Assembly (NCBI RefSeq): GCF_016458825.1
Contig: NZ_CP066744.1
Location: forward strand, 1,113,868-1,177,867
Length of the DNA stretch: 64,000 nucleotides
Source of the DNA: Miniphocaeibacter halophilus
GTDB taxonomy: Bacteria; Bacillota; Clostridia; Tissierellales; Peptoniphilaceae
Direction: 5' to 3'
Position numbers and translations under genes: made by a program
Shown: positions 52,851 to 62,658 of the stretch, piece after piece
How positions within the stretch are numbered: position 1 is the first letter of the stretch
How the letters are laid out: every line of letters begins with the position of its first letter
Notes under the pieces: generated by a model
What the model was told of the DNA's origin: nothing
The model's database searches: none
The model's input: only the letters and a program-made list of their open reading frames with translations

Positions 52851-54506
52851 ATGAAGAAAAAATTTAGAATAGTAGCCTTGCTACTTGCTCTAACATTTGC
52901 TCTTACTGCATGTGGTGGAGGTAAGACAAATGATAAAGAAACAGGAGGCGCCGGTGGTACGACTGCTAGTACAGAAGGAAAGTTTTTAAGAACTAATAAT
53001 ACTTCAGAGCCAGGGTCATTAGATCCAGCTTTAGCACAAGGTACTCATGAGTCATGGGTATTACAACATACCTTTGAAGGTTTAATGACCTATGACGAAG
53101 AAGGAAACGTTGTACCGGGAGCTGCAGAAGCTGAACCTGAAATTTCTGAAGACGGTTTGAATTATACTTTCAAACTTAAGGAAGGTTTAAAATGGTCAAA
53201 TGGTGAACCGGTAACAGCTAAGGATTTTGAATTTTCATGGAAAAGACTTTTAGATCCTGACCTAGCAGCTGACTATGCTCATCAAGGTTATTATTTAAAA
53301 AATGGTGAAGCTTTTAATAAAGGGAAAGTTGCTGTTGATGAAGTTGGAGTAAAGGCTGTAGATGATTTAACATTAGAAGTTACCTTAGAAAATCCAACTC
53401 CTTTCTTTACTGAATTAACAGCTTTCTATTCATTATTCCCAGTATCTGAAAAAGTTGTTACTGAAAACCCTGATTGGGCAAAAGATGCAAAAACCCATGT
53501 ATCTAATGGACCTTTTAAATTAACAACATGGGAACATAGGGCAGAAATTATAATTGAAAAAAATGAAAATTACCAAAATGCCGATGCAGTAAAAATAGAC
53601 GGAATTCATTTTGATATTCTTGAAGATAAAAATACTGAGTGGCAAAATTATGATTCAGACCAATATGATATTATTGTAACTCCTCAAGCTGACGTTGTTG
53701 CACAAAAACAAGCTGAGGGAAGCGAAGAGTTAGTTATAGGTACAGATGTTGCAGTATATTACTATAATGTAAACAATGAAACAAAACCTTTCACTAACCC
53801 TAAAGTAAGACAGGCCTTGTCTATGGCACTAGACAGAAAGACCTTAGTTGAAAATGTTTCACAAAGTGGTGAGGTACCGGCAGAAGGTGTTGTACCATTT
53901 GGAATGAAAGATGAAAACAACAAGGAATACAGAGATGCTGTAGGTAATTTAATTACTGAGGATGTTGAACAAGCTAAAACACTATTTGAAGAGGGATTGA
54001 AAGAAGAAGGCATGACTTTAGATGAATTTAATGCCGCTAAATTTAATATTCTTTACAATACAGATGATAAACATCAAAAAATGGCAGAAGCTGTTCAAGA
54101 TATGTGGAATAAGAATTTAGGAATTAGTATAGGATTAAAAAATACAGAATTCCAAGTTAAATTAAATGATGAAAAAGCTGGAAATTATGATGTTTCAAGA
54201 GCTGGTTGGATAGGAGACTATGCAGACCCATTGACTTTCTTGGAGTTATGGGAAACAGAAGGCTCATTTAACGATGCCAACTATGCTAATGAAGAATATG
54301 ACAATTTAGTTCAAATAGCAAAAACATCAAACGATGCAGCTGAAAGATTTGAAGCTATGAGAAAAGCTGAAAAAATAGTTGTAGAAGATATGGCTGTTAT
54401 ACCAATTTACTTCTATACTCAACCATATATGGTTAAACCAAATGTTAAGGGAATATATAAAACATTATTAAATTACCCTACTATGACTTTTGCAGAAATT
54501 GAATAG
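52851..54506 (+). CDS. oppA: Oligopeptide ABC transporter substrate-binding lipoprotein
   Basis: This 551-residue family 5 binding protein has a lipoprotein signal (KKKFRIVALLLALTFALTAC, lipobox LTAC, Cys24), a glycine/threonine linker and the SBP_bac_5 domain (EPGSLDPALAQGTHE, LKEGLKWSNGEPVTAKDFEF, YYNVNNETKPFTNPKVRQAL). It is anchored to the outer face of the membrane and delivers peptides to OppBC. GGGGG lies 7-10 bases before the ATG. A strong hairpin separates it from oppB, which would raise its level relative to the other subunits. Confidence 0.93.
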   Translation: MKKKFRIVALLLALTFALTACGGGKTNDKETGGAGGTTASTEGKFLRTNNTSEPGSLDPALAQGTHESWVLQHTFEGLMTYDEEGNVVPGAAEAEPEISEDGLNYTFKLKEGLKWSNGEPVTAKDFEFSWKRLLDPDLAADYAHQGYYLKNGEAFNKGKVAVDEVGVKAVDDLTLEVTLENPTPFFTELTAFYSLFPVSEKVVTENPDWAKDAKTHVSNGPFKLTTWEHRAEIIIEKNENYQNADAVKIDGIHFDILEDKNTEWQNYDSDQYDIIVTPQADVVAQKQAEGSEELVIGTDVAVYYYNVNNETKPFTNPKVRQALSMALDRKTLVENVSQSGEVPAEGVVPFGMKDENNKEYRDAVGNLITEDVEQAKTLFEEGLKEEGMTLDEFNAAKFNILYNTDDKHQKMAEAVQDMWNKNLGISIGLKNTEFQVKLNDEKAGNYDVSRAGWIGDYADPLTFLELWETEGSFNDANYANEEYDNLVQIAKTSNDAAERFEAMRKAEKIVVEDMAVIPIYFYTQPYMVKPNVKGIYKTLLNYPTMTFAEIE

Positions 54507-54529
54507 TCAATTTTAAAAATTAACAATTG

Positions 54530-54569
54530 AATAAAAGATAGAGAATGTGTACATTCTCTATCTTTTATT
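54530..54569 (+). terminator. Attenuating hairpin between oppA and oppB
   Basis: Arms 54530-54548 and 54551-54569 (AATAAAAGATAGAG with its complement) are 19 bases each and perfectly paired, with a 2-base loop. It follows the oppA stop by 24 bases and probably ends part of the transcription or protects the oppA mRNA. Confidence 0.8.
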
Positions 54570-54595
54570 TAGATTAAATTAAAAAGGGGAAAAAA

Positions 54596-55525
54596 ATGGC
54601 TAAATTTATAGGAAAAAGAATCGCCATGGGTTTTGCTACATTATTTATTATTATTACAGTAACATTTTTCTTAATGCATGCTGTACCTGGTAATCCTTTT
54701 GCCAAGGAAGGTAAAATGCCAGAAACGGTATATAATAATCTACAAGCAAAATACGGTTTAGATAAACCTAAATCTGAACAATATGTAATTTACTTAAAAA
54801 ATCTCTTAAAGGGAGATTTTGGCGAGTCTATGAAATCAAATGCAGAAACAGTAAATGAAATGATAAAAAGAGGAGCTCCGGTTTCTGCAAAACTAGGTGG
54901 ACAAGCCTTTATATTGTCAATGTTCTTTGGTGTTGTACTGGGGGCTGCTGCAGCACTTTATCAAAACAAGGCTCCGGATTATTTTATGATGATAATTGCT
55001 TTAATAGGAATTTCTGTCCCTAGTTTTGTTATGGCCAGTCTTTTTATTCAATTTATTGCTAAGGGTTCTGGATTTTTACCAACTTCTGGTTGGGGTACCT
55101 TTGCTCATACAATACTGCCGACAATAGCCTTATCGCTTATGCCTATGGCATCAACAGCAAGGCTTATGAGGTCATCAATGTTGGAAGTTTTAGGACAGGA
55201 TTATATTAAGACAGCTCAATCTAAGGGTTTAAAAAAATTAAAAGTAATAATGAACCATGCTATTAGAAATGCAATTTTACCAGTTGTTTCTCAAATGGGT
55301 ACTACTTTATCGAATTTATTAGTTGGTTCTTTTGTTATAGAAAAAATCTTTGGAATAGCTGGTTTAGGAACATTTTTTGTTACTTCAATAAGTAATAGGG
55401 ATTACACACTAATAATGGGTACTACTGTTTTCTATGCTGTTGTATTAGTTGCTATTTTAGTTATAGTTGATATTTTATATGTAGTAATAGACCCAAGGAT
55501 TAAATTAACTAAGGGGGATAAGTAA
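54596..55525 (+). CDS. oppB: Oligopeptide ABC transporter permease OppB
   Basis: This 309-residue permease has six membrane helices. MAKFIGKRIAMGFATLFIII opens the protein, and DYIKTAQSKGLKK is the EAA coupling loop that docks on the ATPases. The length is typical. GGGG lies close before the ATG. The stop overlaps the oppC start (TAATG). Confidence 0.92.
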   Translation: MAKFIGKRIAMGFATLFIIITVTFFLMHAVPGNPFAKEGKMPETVYNNLQAKYGLDKPKSEQYVIYLKNLLKGDFGESMKSNAETVNEMIKRGAPVSAKLGGQAFILSMFFGVVLGAAAALYQNKAPDYFMMIIALIGISVPSFVMASLFIQFIAKGSGFLPTSGWGTFAHTILPTIALSLMPMASTARLMRSSMLEVLGQDYIKTAQSKGLKKLKVIMNHAIRNAILPVVSQMGTTLSNLLVGSFVIEKIFGIAGLGTFFVTSISNRDYTLIMGTTVFYAVVLVAILVIVDILYVVIDPRIKLTKGDK

Positions 55526-56457
55526 TGGATAATTATAAAAAATACCCTCAAGAGTTATTTGAACCGGCAAAAAAAGATTTAAATAAAGATAGAATAACAA
55601 GACCGACTATTTCATATTGGAAGGACGTCTTTAGAAGATTAAAACAAAACAAACTAGCTATGTTTGGACTATTCCTACTTGTAGCATCTTTATTATTAGC
55701 TATTATTGGACCAATAATAAGTAAATTTGATTATCAAACTACTAATCCAGCTATGAAAAACCTAAGACCTAATAGTGAACATTGGTTTGGAACCGATCCA
55801 TTAGGTAGGGATATTTTTGCTAGAGTGTGTTTTGGTATTAAATATTCTCTTTTAATTGGTGTTTTAGCAGCTGCCTTCGATTTTCTTATAGGTGTATCCT
55901 ATGGCGGAATTGCAGGAATGGCAAGAGGAAGAGTGGACTCAATAATGATGAGTATAGCCGAAGTATTATATGCTATTCCATATATGTTAGTTGTAATTTT
56001 AATTTCCGTAACTTTTTCAAGTGATAGCGGAGTTGATTTATTTACTATAGTTTTAGCTATGAGTATTACCGGTTGGATACCTATGGCAATACTAGTAAGG
56101 GGTCAAGTGTTACAAATAAAAGAACATGAATATGTAATGGCTTCAACTTCATTAGGGGCTTCTAACGGATATTTATTAAAAAAACATATTATTCCTAATT
56201 CAATAGGGCCTATAATCGTTAATATTACTTTAGCAATACCAAGGGCTATTTTTGCTGAGGCTACACTAAGCTTTTTAGGATTAGGGGCACAACAACCGAG
56301 TTTGGGAAAATTAATTAGTGAAGGACTAGGACTAATGGGAATTAATATTTTCTATCAACTGGCTTTTCCAGCATTCTTTATATCTATAATTATGTTTGGA
56401 TTTAATGTACTTGGTGATGGTTTAAGAGATGCCTTAGATCCTAGGTTAAGGAAGTAG
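55525..56457 (+). CDS. oppC: Oligopeptide ABC transporter permease OppC
   Basis: This 310-residue permease has the OppC_N domain (FRRLKQNKLAMFGLFLLVAS), the HWFGTDPLGRDIFARV motif of OppC proteins and the coupling loop YVMASTSLGASNGYLL. It pairs with OppB in the membrane. Its start overlaps the oppB stop and oppD follows 7 bases later. Confidence 0.93.
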   Translation: MDNYKKYPQELFEPAKKDLNKDRITRPTISYWKDVFRRLKQNKLAMFGLFLLVASLLLAIIGPIISKFDYQTTNPAMKNLRPNSEHWFGTDPLGRDIFARVCFGIKYSLLIGVLAAAFDFLIGVSYGGIAGMARGRVDSIMMSIAEVLYAIPYMLVVILISVTFSSDSGVDLFTIVLAMSITGWIPMAILVRGQVLQIKEHEYVMASTSLGASNGYLLKKHIIPNSIGPIIVNITLAIPRAIFAEATLSFLGLGAQQPSLGKLISEGLGLMGINIFYQLAFPAFFISIIMFGFNVLGDGLRDALDPRLRK

Positions 56458-56464
56458 GTGGAAA

Positions 56465-57466
56465 ATGGATAATATATTAGAAGTAAAAAACTTAGCAGTT
56501 TCCTTTCAAACTTTTTTTGGAGAAGTTGAAGCTGTTAGAAATATATCCTTTAATGTAGAAAGAGGAAAAACATTAGCAATAGTAGGAGAGTCAGGTTGCG
56601 GAAAGTCCGTAACAGCAAATTCTATTATACAATTATTGCCAAAACCGCCTGCACTATATAAAAATGGGGAAGTAATTTTTAATGGAGAAGATCTTCTGAA
56701 AAAATCAGAAAAAGAAATGACCTCTATTAGGGGAAATAATATATCTATGGTTTTTCAAGATCCAATGACCTCTTTAAACCCAACTATGAAGGTTGGTAAT
56801 CAAATAGTTGAAGGTGTAAGAAAACATAAAAAAATTTCAAGAGATGAAGGAAAAAAACTGGCTATAGAAATGCTTAAAACAGTTTCTGTACCCCAACCTG
56901 AAAAAAGGGTAAATCAATATCCCCATGAGTTTTCAGGAGGGATGAGACAAAGGGTTATGATAGCTATTGCAATGGCATCAAAACCGGAGCTTTTAATAGC
57001 AGATGAGCCTACTACGGCTTTAGATGTTACAGTTCAAGCTCAAATATTGGACTTAATGAAAAAACTAAAAGATGAAATGAATACATCTATAATATTAATA
57101 ACTCATGACTTAGGAGTAGTTGCAGATATAGCTGATGAAATTGTAGTAATGTATGCAGGTCAAATTATAGAAAAAGGTAAACTAAACGATATTTACTATA
57201 ATACAAAACATCCGTACACAAGAAAGCTTTTAGCTTCCGTACCAAAATTAAATATGGATAAAAATGAAGAACTTCATTCAATTGAAGGTTCTCCACCGGA
57301 CTTGTATATGCCACCAAAAGGGTGTTCCTTCTACGATAGATGTGATAACGCAATGGTAATTTGTGAAGAACATATGCCGGAATTTGCTGACCATGGAAAT
57401 GGCCATTGTAGTTGTTGCTGGCTAAATCATCCTCAATGTTCTAAGAATAGAGAGGAGGCTTTGTAG
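56465..57466 (+). CDS. oppD: Oligopeptide ABC transporter ATPase OppD
   Basis: This 333-residue ATPase has Walker A GESGCGKS, signature FSGGMRQRVMIAIAMA and Walker B LLIADEPTTALD. Its C-terminal oligo_HPY extension carries cysteines (CSFYDRCDNAMVIC ... CCWLNHPQC), which in this family can bind a [4Fe-4S] cluster. The stop overlaps the GTG start of oppF. Confidence 0.93.
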   Translation: MDNILEVKNLAVSFQTFFGEVEAVRNISFNVERGKTLAIVGESGCGKSVTANSIIQLLPKPPALYKNGEVIFNGEDLLKKSEKEMTSIRGNNISMVFQDPMTSLNPTMKVGNQIVEGVRKHKKISRDEGKKLAIEMLKTVSVPQPEKRVNQYPHEFSGGMRQRVMIAIAMASKPELLIADEPTTALDVTVQAQILDLMKKLKDEMNTSIILITHDLGVVADIADEIVVMYAGQIIEKGKLNDIYYNTKHPYTRKLLASVPKLNMDKNEELHSIEGSPPDLYMPPKGCSFYDRCDNAMVICEEHMPEFADHGNGHCSCCWLNHPQCSKNREEAL

Positions 57467-58437
57467 TGGAAAAAGAAAAATTAGTTGAAGTTAATAATTT
57501 AAGTAAATACTTTAAAGTTTCAGGTGGCGATTTAAAAGCTGTTGATAATATTAGTTTCTATATCAACAAAGGAGAAACCTTTGGTTTAGTAGGAGAGTCC
57601 GGTTGTGGAAAATCTACAGCAGGTAGAACAATGCTAAGACTTTATGAGCCAACAGCAGGAGAAGTTATATTTAAGGGGAAAAATATTTGCGAATTTTCCG
57701 ACAAAGAAATGAAAGAAGTAAGAAAACACATGCAAATGATTTTCCAAGATCCTTATGCTTCATTAGACCCTAGAATGACAGTTGAGGAAATTGTAGGAGA
57801 GCCTTTTGAGATTTATGGAATATTAAAGGGAAAAGAAAGACAGGAAAAAGTAATAGAATTACTGGATATTGTTGGACTAAGTTCAGAGCATGCTCAAAGA
57901 TTTCCCCATGAATTCTCAGGTGGTCAAAGACAAAGAGTAGGGATTGCAAGAGCATTGGCATTAAATCCAGAATTTATTATTTGTGATGAGCCAATTTCGG
58001 CATTGGATGTTTCCATTCAAGCACAGGTTGTAAATCTTTTGAAGGATTTACAGGAGAATTTAGGACTTACGCTACTTTTTATAGCTCATGATTTGTCCAT
58101 GGTAAGATATATATCAGACAGAGTTGGCGTAATGTACTTAGGAAAACTAGTTGAACTTTCAAGTAGTGAAAAACTATATGAGCATCCTTTACATCCATAT
58201 ACAAAAGCTTTACTATCAGCTATACCAATAGCAGATCCCGATGCTCAAAAAGAAAGGGAAAGAATAGAATTAAAAGGTGAAGTGCCAAGCCCTATTAACC
58301 CTAAACCGGGATGTAGATTTGCAGACAGATGCGAATATGCAAAAGATATTTGTAGAAATACAGACCCTGTATTAGAGGAAATAGAAGAGGGTCATTATGT
58401 AGCATGTTTAAGAGTAAAAGAAATTAATAAAATTTAG
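57466..58437 (+). CDS. oppF: Oligopeptide ABC transporter ATPase OppF
   Basis: This 323-residue ATPase starts at GTG 57466, overlapping the oppD stop (TAGTG). It has Walker A GESGCGKST, signature FSGGQRQRVGIARALA, Walker B FIICDEPISALD and the oligo_HPY tail with cysteines (GCRFADRCEYAKDIC). It completes the first operon, and a terminator follows. Confidence 0.93.
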   Translation: MEKEKLVEVNNLSKYFKVSGGDLKAVDNISFYINKGETFGLVGESGCGKSTAGRTMLRLYEPTAGEVIFKGKNICEFSDKEMKEVRKHMQMIFQDPYASLDPRMTVEEIVGEPFEIYGILKGKERQEKVIELLDIVGLSSEHAQRFPHEFSGGQRQRVGIARALALNPEFIICDEPISALDVSIQAQVVNLLKDLQENLGLTLLFIAHDLSMVRYISDRVGVMYLGKLVELSSSEKLYEHPLHPYTKALLSAIPIADPDAQKERERIELKGEVPSPINPKPGCRFADRCEYAKDICRNTDPVLEEIEEGHYVACLRVKEINKI

Positions 58438-58441
58438 TATT

Positions 58442-58478
58442 CAGGCTCCTTCCAATTATGGAAAGGGGCTTTTTTTAT
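58442..58478 (+). terminator. Terminator of the oppABCDF operon
   Basis: GGCTCCTTCC pairs with GGAAAGGGGCT with wobbles, followed by seven T, directly after the oppF stop. Confidence 0.8.
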
Positions 58479-58746
58479 GAATTTAAATTCATTATTACTA
58501 ATTATTATATATGTAATTATTAAGATTAATAATAATTTAATATACAGTATCTATAATTTATGTTACTGCAAAGCGTTTATGTATGATTTAAAATAATTAT
58601 TTTTTTCTCATAAATCTATAACAAATAGACAATTATTAACAAAGTTTATATTATGTGAAAATACTTTACTTATATATTGTCAAAGTAAATGTGAATTTGG
58701 TATAATACACTTATGTAATTAATTTTAATAGAGAAGGAGGTATATT
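58479..58746 (+). promoter_or_regulatory. Promoter region of the second opp operon
   Basis: TTGTCA (58677-58682), 18 bases and TATAAT (58701-58706) form the promoter 41 bases before the start. The rest of the region is AT-rich with no open frame. Confidence 0.7.
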
Positions 58747-59754
58747 TTGAAAAGCTCAGAAAAGATTTTAGAAGTAAAAAACATGCACACAGCATTTAGA
58801 ATAAATGATAAGTATTATGATGCTGTTGATGATGTTTCCATAGATTTATATAGAAATGAAATTCTTGCCATAGTTGGAGAGTCGGGTTGTGGGAAAAGTA
58901 CTTTAGCAACAACAGTAATGGGTTTACATAATATGAACTACACAAAGGTAAGTGGTGAAGTTAATTATAAAGGTAAAAATTTACTAAAGCTAAAGGAAGA
59001 AGAATACAATAAGGTAAGAGGTGGAGATGTTGGAATGATATTCCAAGATCCACTTGCTGCACTAAATCCCCTTATGAGGATTGGTGAACAAATAGAAGAG
59101 GCCTTAGTATACCATACGGATTTAGACAAGGAAGGAAGAAAAAATAGGACCTTGGAAATCTTAAGGGAAGTTGGAATTACAAATGCGGAAAGAATATACA
59201 GGCAATTTCCACATCAACTTTCTGGAGGTATGAGACAAAGGGTAATTATTGCAATTGCACTTTCATGTAAGCCGGAAGTTTTAATAGCAGATGAGCCAAC
59301 AACAGCATTAGATGTTACAATTCAAGCTCAAATTCTAGACTTAATGGGGGATTTGCAAAATGAAATAAATGCGGGAATTATTTTAATAACCCACGATTTA
59401 GGAGTAGTATCTCAAATAGCAGATAGAGTTGCAGTAATGTATGCAGGCCAAATTGTAGAATTGGCACCTGTTATAGAATTGTTTGAAAATCCTAAACATC
59501 CATATACTAGAAGTTTACTTAACTCTATTCCTCAATTGGATAATGATGATGACGAATTACATGTAATACAAGGTGTTGTTCCTTCATTAAAAAATATGCC
59601 AAGAAAAGGATGCAGATTTTCCAGTAGAATTCCATGGATACCTGAAGAAGAACATGAGGAAAATCCAGTATTACATGATTTAGGCAATGGACATTATGTA
59701 AGATGTACATGTTGGAAAAACTTCTATTTTGAAGAAGATGAGGGGGAAAAATAA
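58747..59754 (+). CDS. Second oligopeptide ABC transporter ATPase, OppD-like
   Basis: This 335-residue ATPase starts at TTG 58747 with AAGGAGG six bases upstream. Walker A GESGCGKST, signature LSGGMRQRVIIAIALS and Walker B VLIADEPTTALD are intact. The C-terminal extension carries cysteines (GCRFSSRIPWIP ... CTCW). It is first in an operon with order D-F-B-C-A and overlaps the next gene (TAATG). Confidence 0.9.
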   Translation: MKSSEKILEVKNMHTAFRINDKYYDAVDDVSIDLYRNEILAIVGESGCGKSTLATTVMGLHNMNYTKVSGEVNYKGKNLLKLKEEEYNKVRGGDVGMIFQDPLAALNPLMRIGEQIEEALVYHTDLDKEGRKNRTLEILREVGITNAERIYRQFPHQLSGGMRQRVIIAIALSCKPEVLIADEPTTALDVTIQAQILDLMGDLQNEINAGIILITHDLGVVSQIADRVAVMYAGQIVELAPVIELFENPKHPYTRSLLNSIPQLDNDDDELHVIQGVVPSLKNMPRKGCRFSSRIPWIPEEEHEENPVLHDLGNGHYVRCTCWKNFYFEEDEGEK

Positions 59755-60695
59755 TGTCATTTTTAGAAATAAAAGACTTAAAAGTCCACTATCCTATTAG
59801 AGGAGGGTTTTTCAACACAATTCAAGACTATGTTTATGCTGTTGATGGAATAAGCATGAAAATTGAAGAAGGAAAAACATATGGTCTAATTGGAGAATCA
59901 GGATCTGGAAAATCAACAATAGGTAAAGCAATAGTAGGTTTGGAAAAAATCACATCTGGCCAAATTTTTTACAAGGGACAAGATGTTACAAGACCTAGAA
60001 GTAGGAAAAAAACAAATTACAATAAAGATATACAAATGATCTTTCAAGATTCTATGTCTAGTTTGGATCCTAAAAAAAGGGTAATAGATATAATAGCTGA
60101 ACCAATTAGAAATTATGAAGGATTGGATAAAGACAAAGAGAAGAGAAGGGTTTTTGATTTACTTGAAATAGTAGGTTTGCCAAAAGATGCAATATACAAA
60201 TATCCTTTTGAGTTTTCAGGAGGACAAAGACAAAGAATTGGTGTAGCTAGAGCAGTTGCTTGTAAACCAAGACTAATAATTGCAGACGAACCTGTATCTG
60301 CCTTAGACTTATCAGTTCAAGCACAGGTTTTAAACTATATGAAAGAAATTCAAAAAGCACTACAATTAAGTTATATTTTTATTTCTCATGACTTAGGAGT
60401 AGTAAAACATATGTGTGATTATATAAATATAATGCATAGAGGAAGGTTTGTTGAAACAGGGGATAGGGAAGAAATATATCAAAATCCTCAACACATATAT
60501 ACAAAGAGATTAATTGCAGCAATTCCAGAAATTGATCCAGCAAACAGAGACAAATTAAGAGAACATAGAATAAAAGAAGAAATTGAATTTGAAAACAAAG
60601 AAAAAGATTACTATGATGAAAAAGGAAAAGTATATGATCTTATACAACATGAAGGAACTCACTTTGTAGCTGGAAAGAAAGAGGTGACAGTATAA
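59754..60695 (+). CDS. Second oligopeptide ABC transporter ATPase, OppF-like
   Basis: This 313-residue ATPase has Walker A GESGSGKST, signature FSGGQRQRIGVARAVA and Walker B LIIADEPVSALD. The tail lacks the cysteine cluster of other OppF proteins and ends in a charged segment (KEEIEFENKEKDYYDEKG). The stop overlaps the start of the OppB-like gene. Confidence 0.9.
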   Translation: MSFLEIKDLKVHYPIRGGFFNTIQDYVYAVDGISMKIEEGKTYGLIGESGSGKSTIGKAIVGLEKITSGQIFYKGQDVTRPRSRKKTNYNKDIQMIFQDSMSSLDPKKRVIDIIAEPIRNYEGLDKDKEKRRVFDLLEIVGLPKDAIYKYPFEFSGGQRQRIGVARAVACKPRLIIADEPVSALDLSVQAQVLNYMKEIQKALQLSYIFISHDLGVVKHMCDYINIMHRGRFVETGDREEIYQNPQHIYTKRLIAAIPEIDPANRDKLREHRIKEEIEFENKEKDYYDEKGKVYDLIQHEGTHFVAGKKEVTV

Positions 60696-61654
60696 TGTGG
60701 AAAACTATTTTAAGAAGATTTTTAGTTATGATACCTCAATTATTTATTTTAAGTATAATGATATTCGTACTAGCTCAATTTATGCCAGGAGATCCCTTTA
60801 CAGGATTAATAACTCCCGACACCGATGCAGCAACAATAGAAAGACTTAGGGAAGAAGCTGGTCTTAACGATCCAGTACATATTCAATATATAAATTGGAT
60901 TAAAAATGCTGCTAAAGGCGATTTGGGTAGAAGTTACACCCAACAACTTCCAGTTACTAAAGTTATAGGTTCAAGAGTAGCAAATACATTTTCATTATCA
61001 TTACTATCTTTAGTTTTAATGTATGCTATAGCTTTACCACTGGGAATAATTGCAGGTAGGTACAACGGTAGTCGGATAGATAAGGTAATTACTTCCTATA
61101 ACTTTATAGCATTGGCCATACCAGGCTTTGTACTCTATTTGGTAATGCTATTAATATTTGGATATAGACTTGGTTGGTTCCCAACAAGTGGTACAGTATC
61201 AACAAGTGGATTAACCGGTATAACCTATATGCTTGACAGATTATACCATATGATATTACCGGCACTGTGTTATGCAGTACTAACAACTACTAGTACTATA
61301 CAGTATTTAAGAAATGAAATAGTTGATGCAAAAAGTCAAGACTATGTAAGAACAGCAAGAAGTAAAGGTGTGCCAATTAAAACAGTATACAATAAACATA
61401 TATTTAGAAATTCACTTTTACCAATAGCGGCGTTTTTTGGATTTCAAATAACAGGTCTTTTAGCAGGCTCAGTAATGATAGAAACCGTATTTGCTTATCC
61501 AGGAATGGGATCTCTTTTCATAGATTCAGTAACACAAAGGGATTATTCCGTTATGACAGCATTAGTTTTACTATATGGTTTACTTACTTTAATAGGTAGT
61601 TTAGTTTCAGATATTATTATGAGTATAGTAGATCCAAGAATAAGAATTGAGTAG
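60695..61654 (+). CDS. Second oligopeptide ABC transporter permease, OppB-like
   Basis: This 319-residue permease has six membrane helices, an N-terminal LRRFLVMIPQLFILSIMIF segment, the outside region QFMPGDPFTGLI and the coupling loop DYVRTARSKGVPI. It is closest to OppB/DppB. The OppC-like gene follows by 11 bases. Confidence 0.9.
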   Translation: MWKTILRRFLVMIPQLFILSIMIFVLAQFMPGDPFTGLITPDTDAATIERLREEAGLNDPVHIQYINWIKNAAKGDLGRSYTQQLPVTKVIGSRVANTFSLSLLSLVLMYAIALPLGIIAGRYNGSRIDKVITSYNFIALAIPGFVLYLVMLLIFGYRLGWFPTSGTVSTSGLTGITYMLDRLYHMILPALCYAVLTTTSTIQYLRNEIVDAKSQDYVRTARSKGVPIKTVYNKHIFRNSLLPIAAFFGFQITGLLAGSVMIETVFAYPGMGSLFIDSVTQRDYSVMTALVLLYGLLTLIGSLVSDIIMSIVDPRIRIE

Positions 61655-61665
61655 GAGGAAGTAGC

Positions 61666-62580
61666 ATGGAAAAACAATATGAAGTTGAAGAAGAAATGTT
61701 AGATAAAGCAGCTACTGAAAATCCTACAGGTTTTAAAGTTATAGTTAAAGAATTTAAAAAAGATAAATTAGCAATGGGTTCCTTGATTGTTTTAGCAGTA
61801 CTTTGGTTAGCTATTTTCATTGGAGCTGCTGTTTTAGACCAAGATGAAATAATGTATGTAGATATTTTATCTTCATATGCACGACCAGGTGAAAATGGAT
61901 TTTTGCTAGGAGCAGACTATGGTGGAAGGTCCATACTAGGTCAGTTGATAATAGGTGGTAGAAACTCTATATTAATTGGAGTTTCAGTAACGATTTTAAC
62001 TACGATAATTGGTATAGTAGTTGGATTAATAGCAGGATTTTATGGTGGAAAAATAGACAATGCTATTATGAGAATAATAGATTTTATTCAAGTTCTTCCA
62101 ACAATGATGATTATAATAGTTATTGTAACAATTATTCCTAAATATAATATGCTGACCTTTACTATGATAATGGTTGTGTTTTATTGGGTAGGAAATGCTC
62201 GGCTAGTTAGAAGTAAAGCCTTAACTGAAGCTAGACGGGATTATGTTAGTGCTTCAAAAACCATGGGAACTAAAAGTTGGAAAATTATGTTAGGTGGAAT
62301 ATTGCCAAATATAAGTTCAATAATAATAGTAGATGCTACCTTAAGTTTGGCTGCTAATATTGGTATAGAAACAGGGTTGTCATTCTTAGGATTCGGTTTA
62401 CCACCAGCAACACCAAGTTTAGGAACATTAATAGGATATGCAAGGTCACCGGAAGTAATAGCTGACAGATTATATATTTGGTTGCCAGCATCATTATTAA
62501 TATTAGTTATGATGTTATGTATAAACTATATTGGACAAGCATTAAGAAGGGCATCTGATGCTAAACAGAGATTAGGTTAG
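61666..62580 (+). CDS. Second oligopeptide ABC transporter permease, OppC-like
   Basis: This 304-residue permease has an acidic N-terminus, an OppC_N domain (FKKDKLAMGSLIVLAVLWLA), LLGADYGGRSILGQL in place of the usual GTDxxGRD motif, and the coupling loop DYVSASKTMGTKS. GGAGG precedes the ATG. The binding-protein gene follows after a hairpin. Confidence 0.9.
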   Translation: MEKQYEVEEEMLDKAATENPTGFKVIVKEFKKDKLAMGSLIVLAVLWLAIFIGAAVLDQDEIMYVDILSSYARPGENGFLLGADYGGRSILGQLIIGGRNSILIGVSVTILTTIIGIVVGLIAGFYGGKIDNAIMRIIDFIQVLPTMMIIIVIVTIIPKYNMLTFTMIMVVFYWVGNARLVRSKALTEARRDYVSASKTMGTKSWKIMLGGILPNISSIIIVDATLSLAANIGIETGLSFLGFGLPPATPSLGTLIGYARSPEVIADRLYIWLPASLLILVMMLCINYIGQALRRASDAKQRLG

Positions 62581-62587
62581 GATAATA

Positions 62588-62620
62588 GATGGTTCTTAAG
62601 AGAATTCTCTTAAGAACTAT
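62588..62620 (+). terminator. Intra-operon hairpin before the second binding-protein gene
   Basis: AGTTCTTAAGAGAA-type arms are formed by GGTTCTTAAGAGAA (near 62591-62604) and TTCTCTTAAGAACT (near 62605-62618). With almost no loop and an AT-rich downstream, it looks like a processing or attenuating hairpin, similar to the one between oppA and oppB. Confidence 0.55.
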
Positions 62621-62658
62621 TTATAAATAAATATAATAAGGAAAGAGGAGATTGGAAA

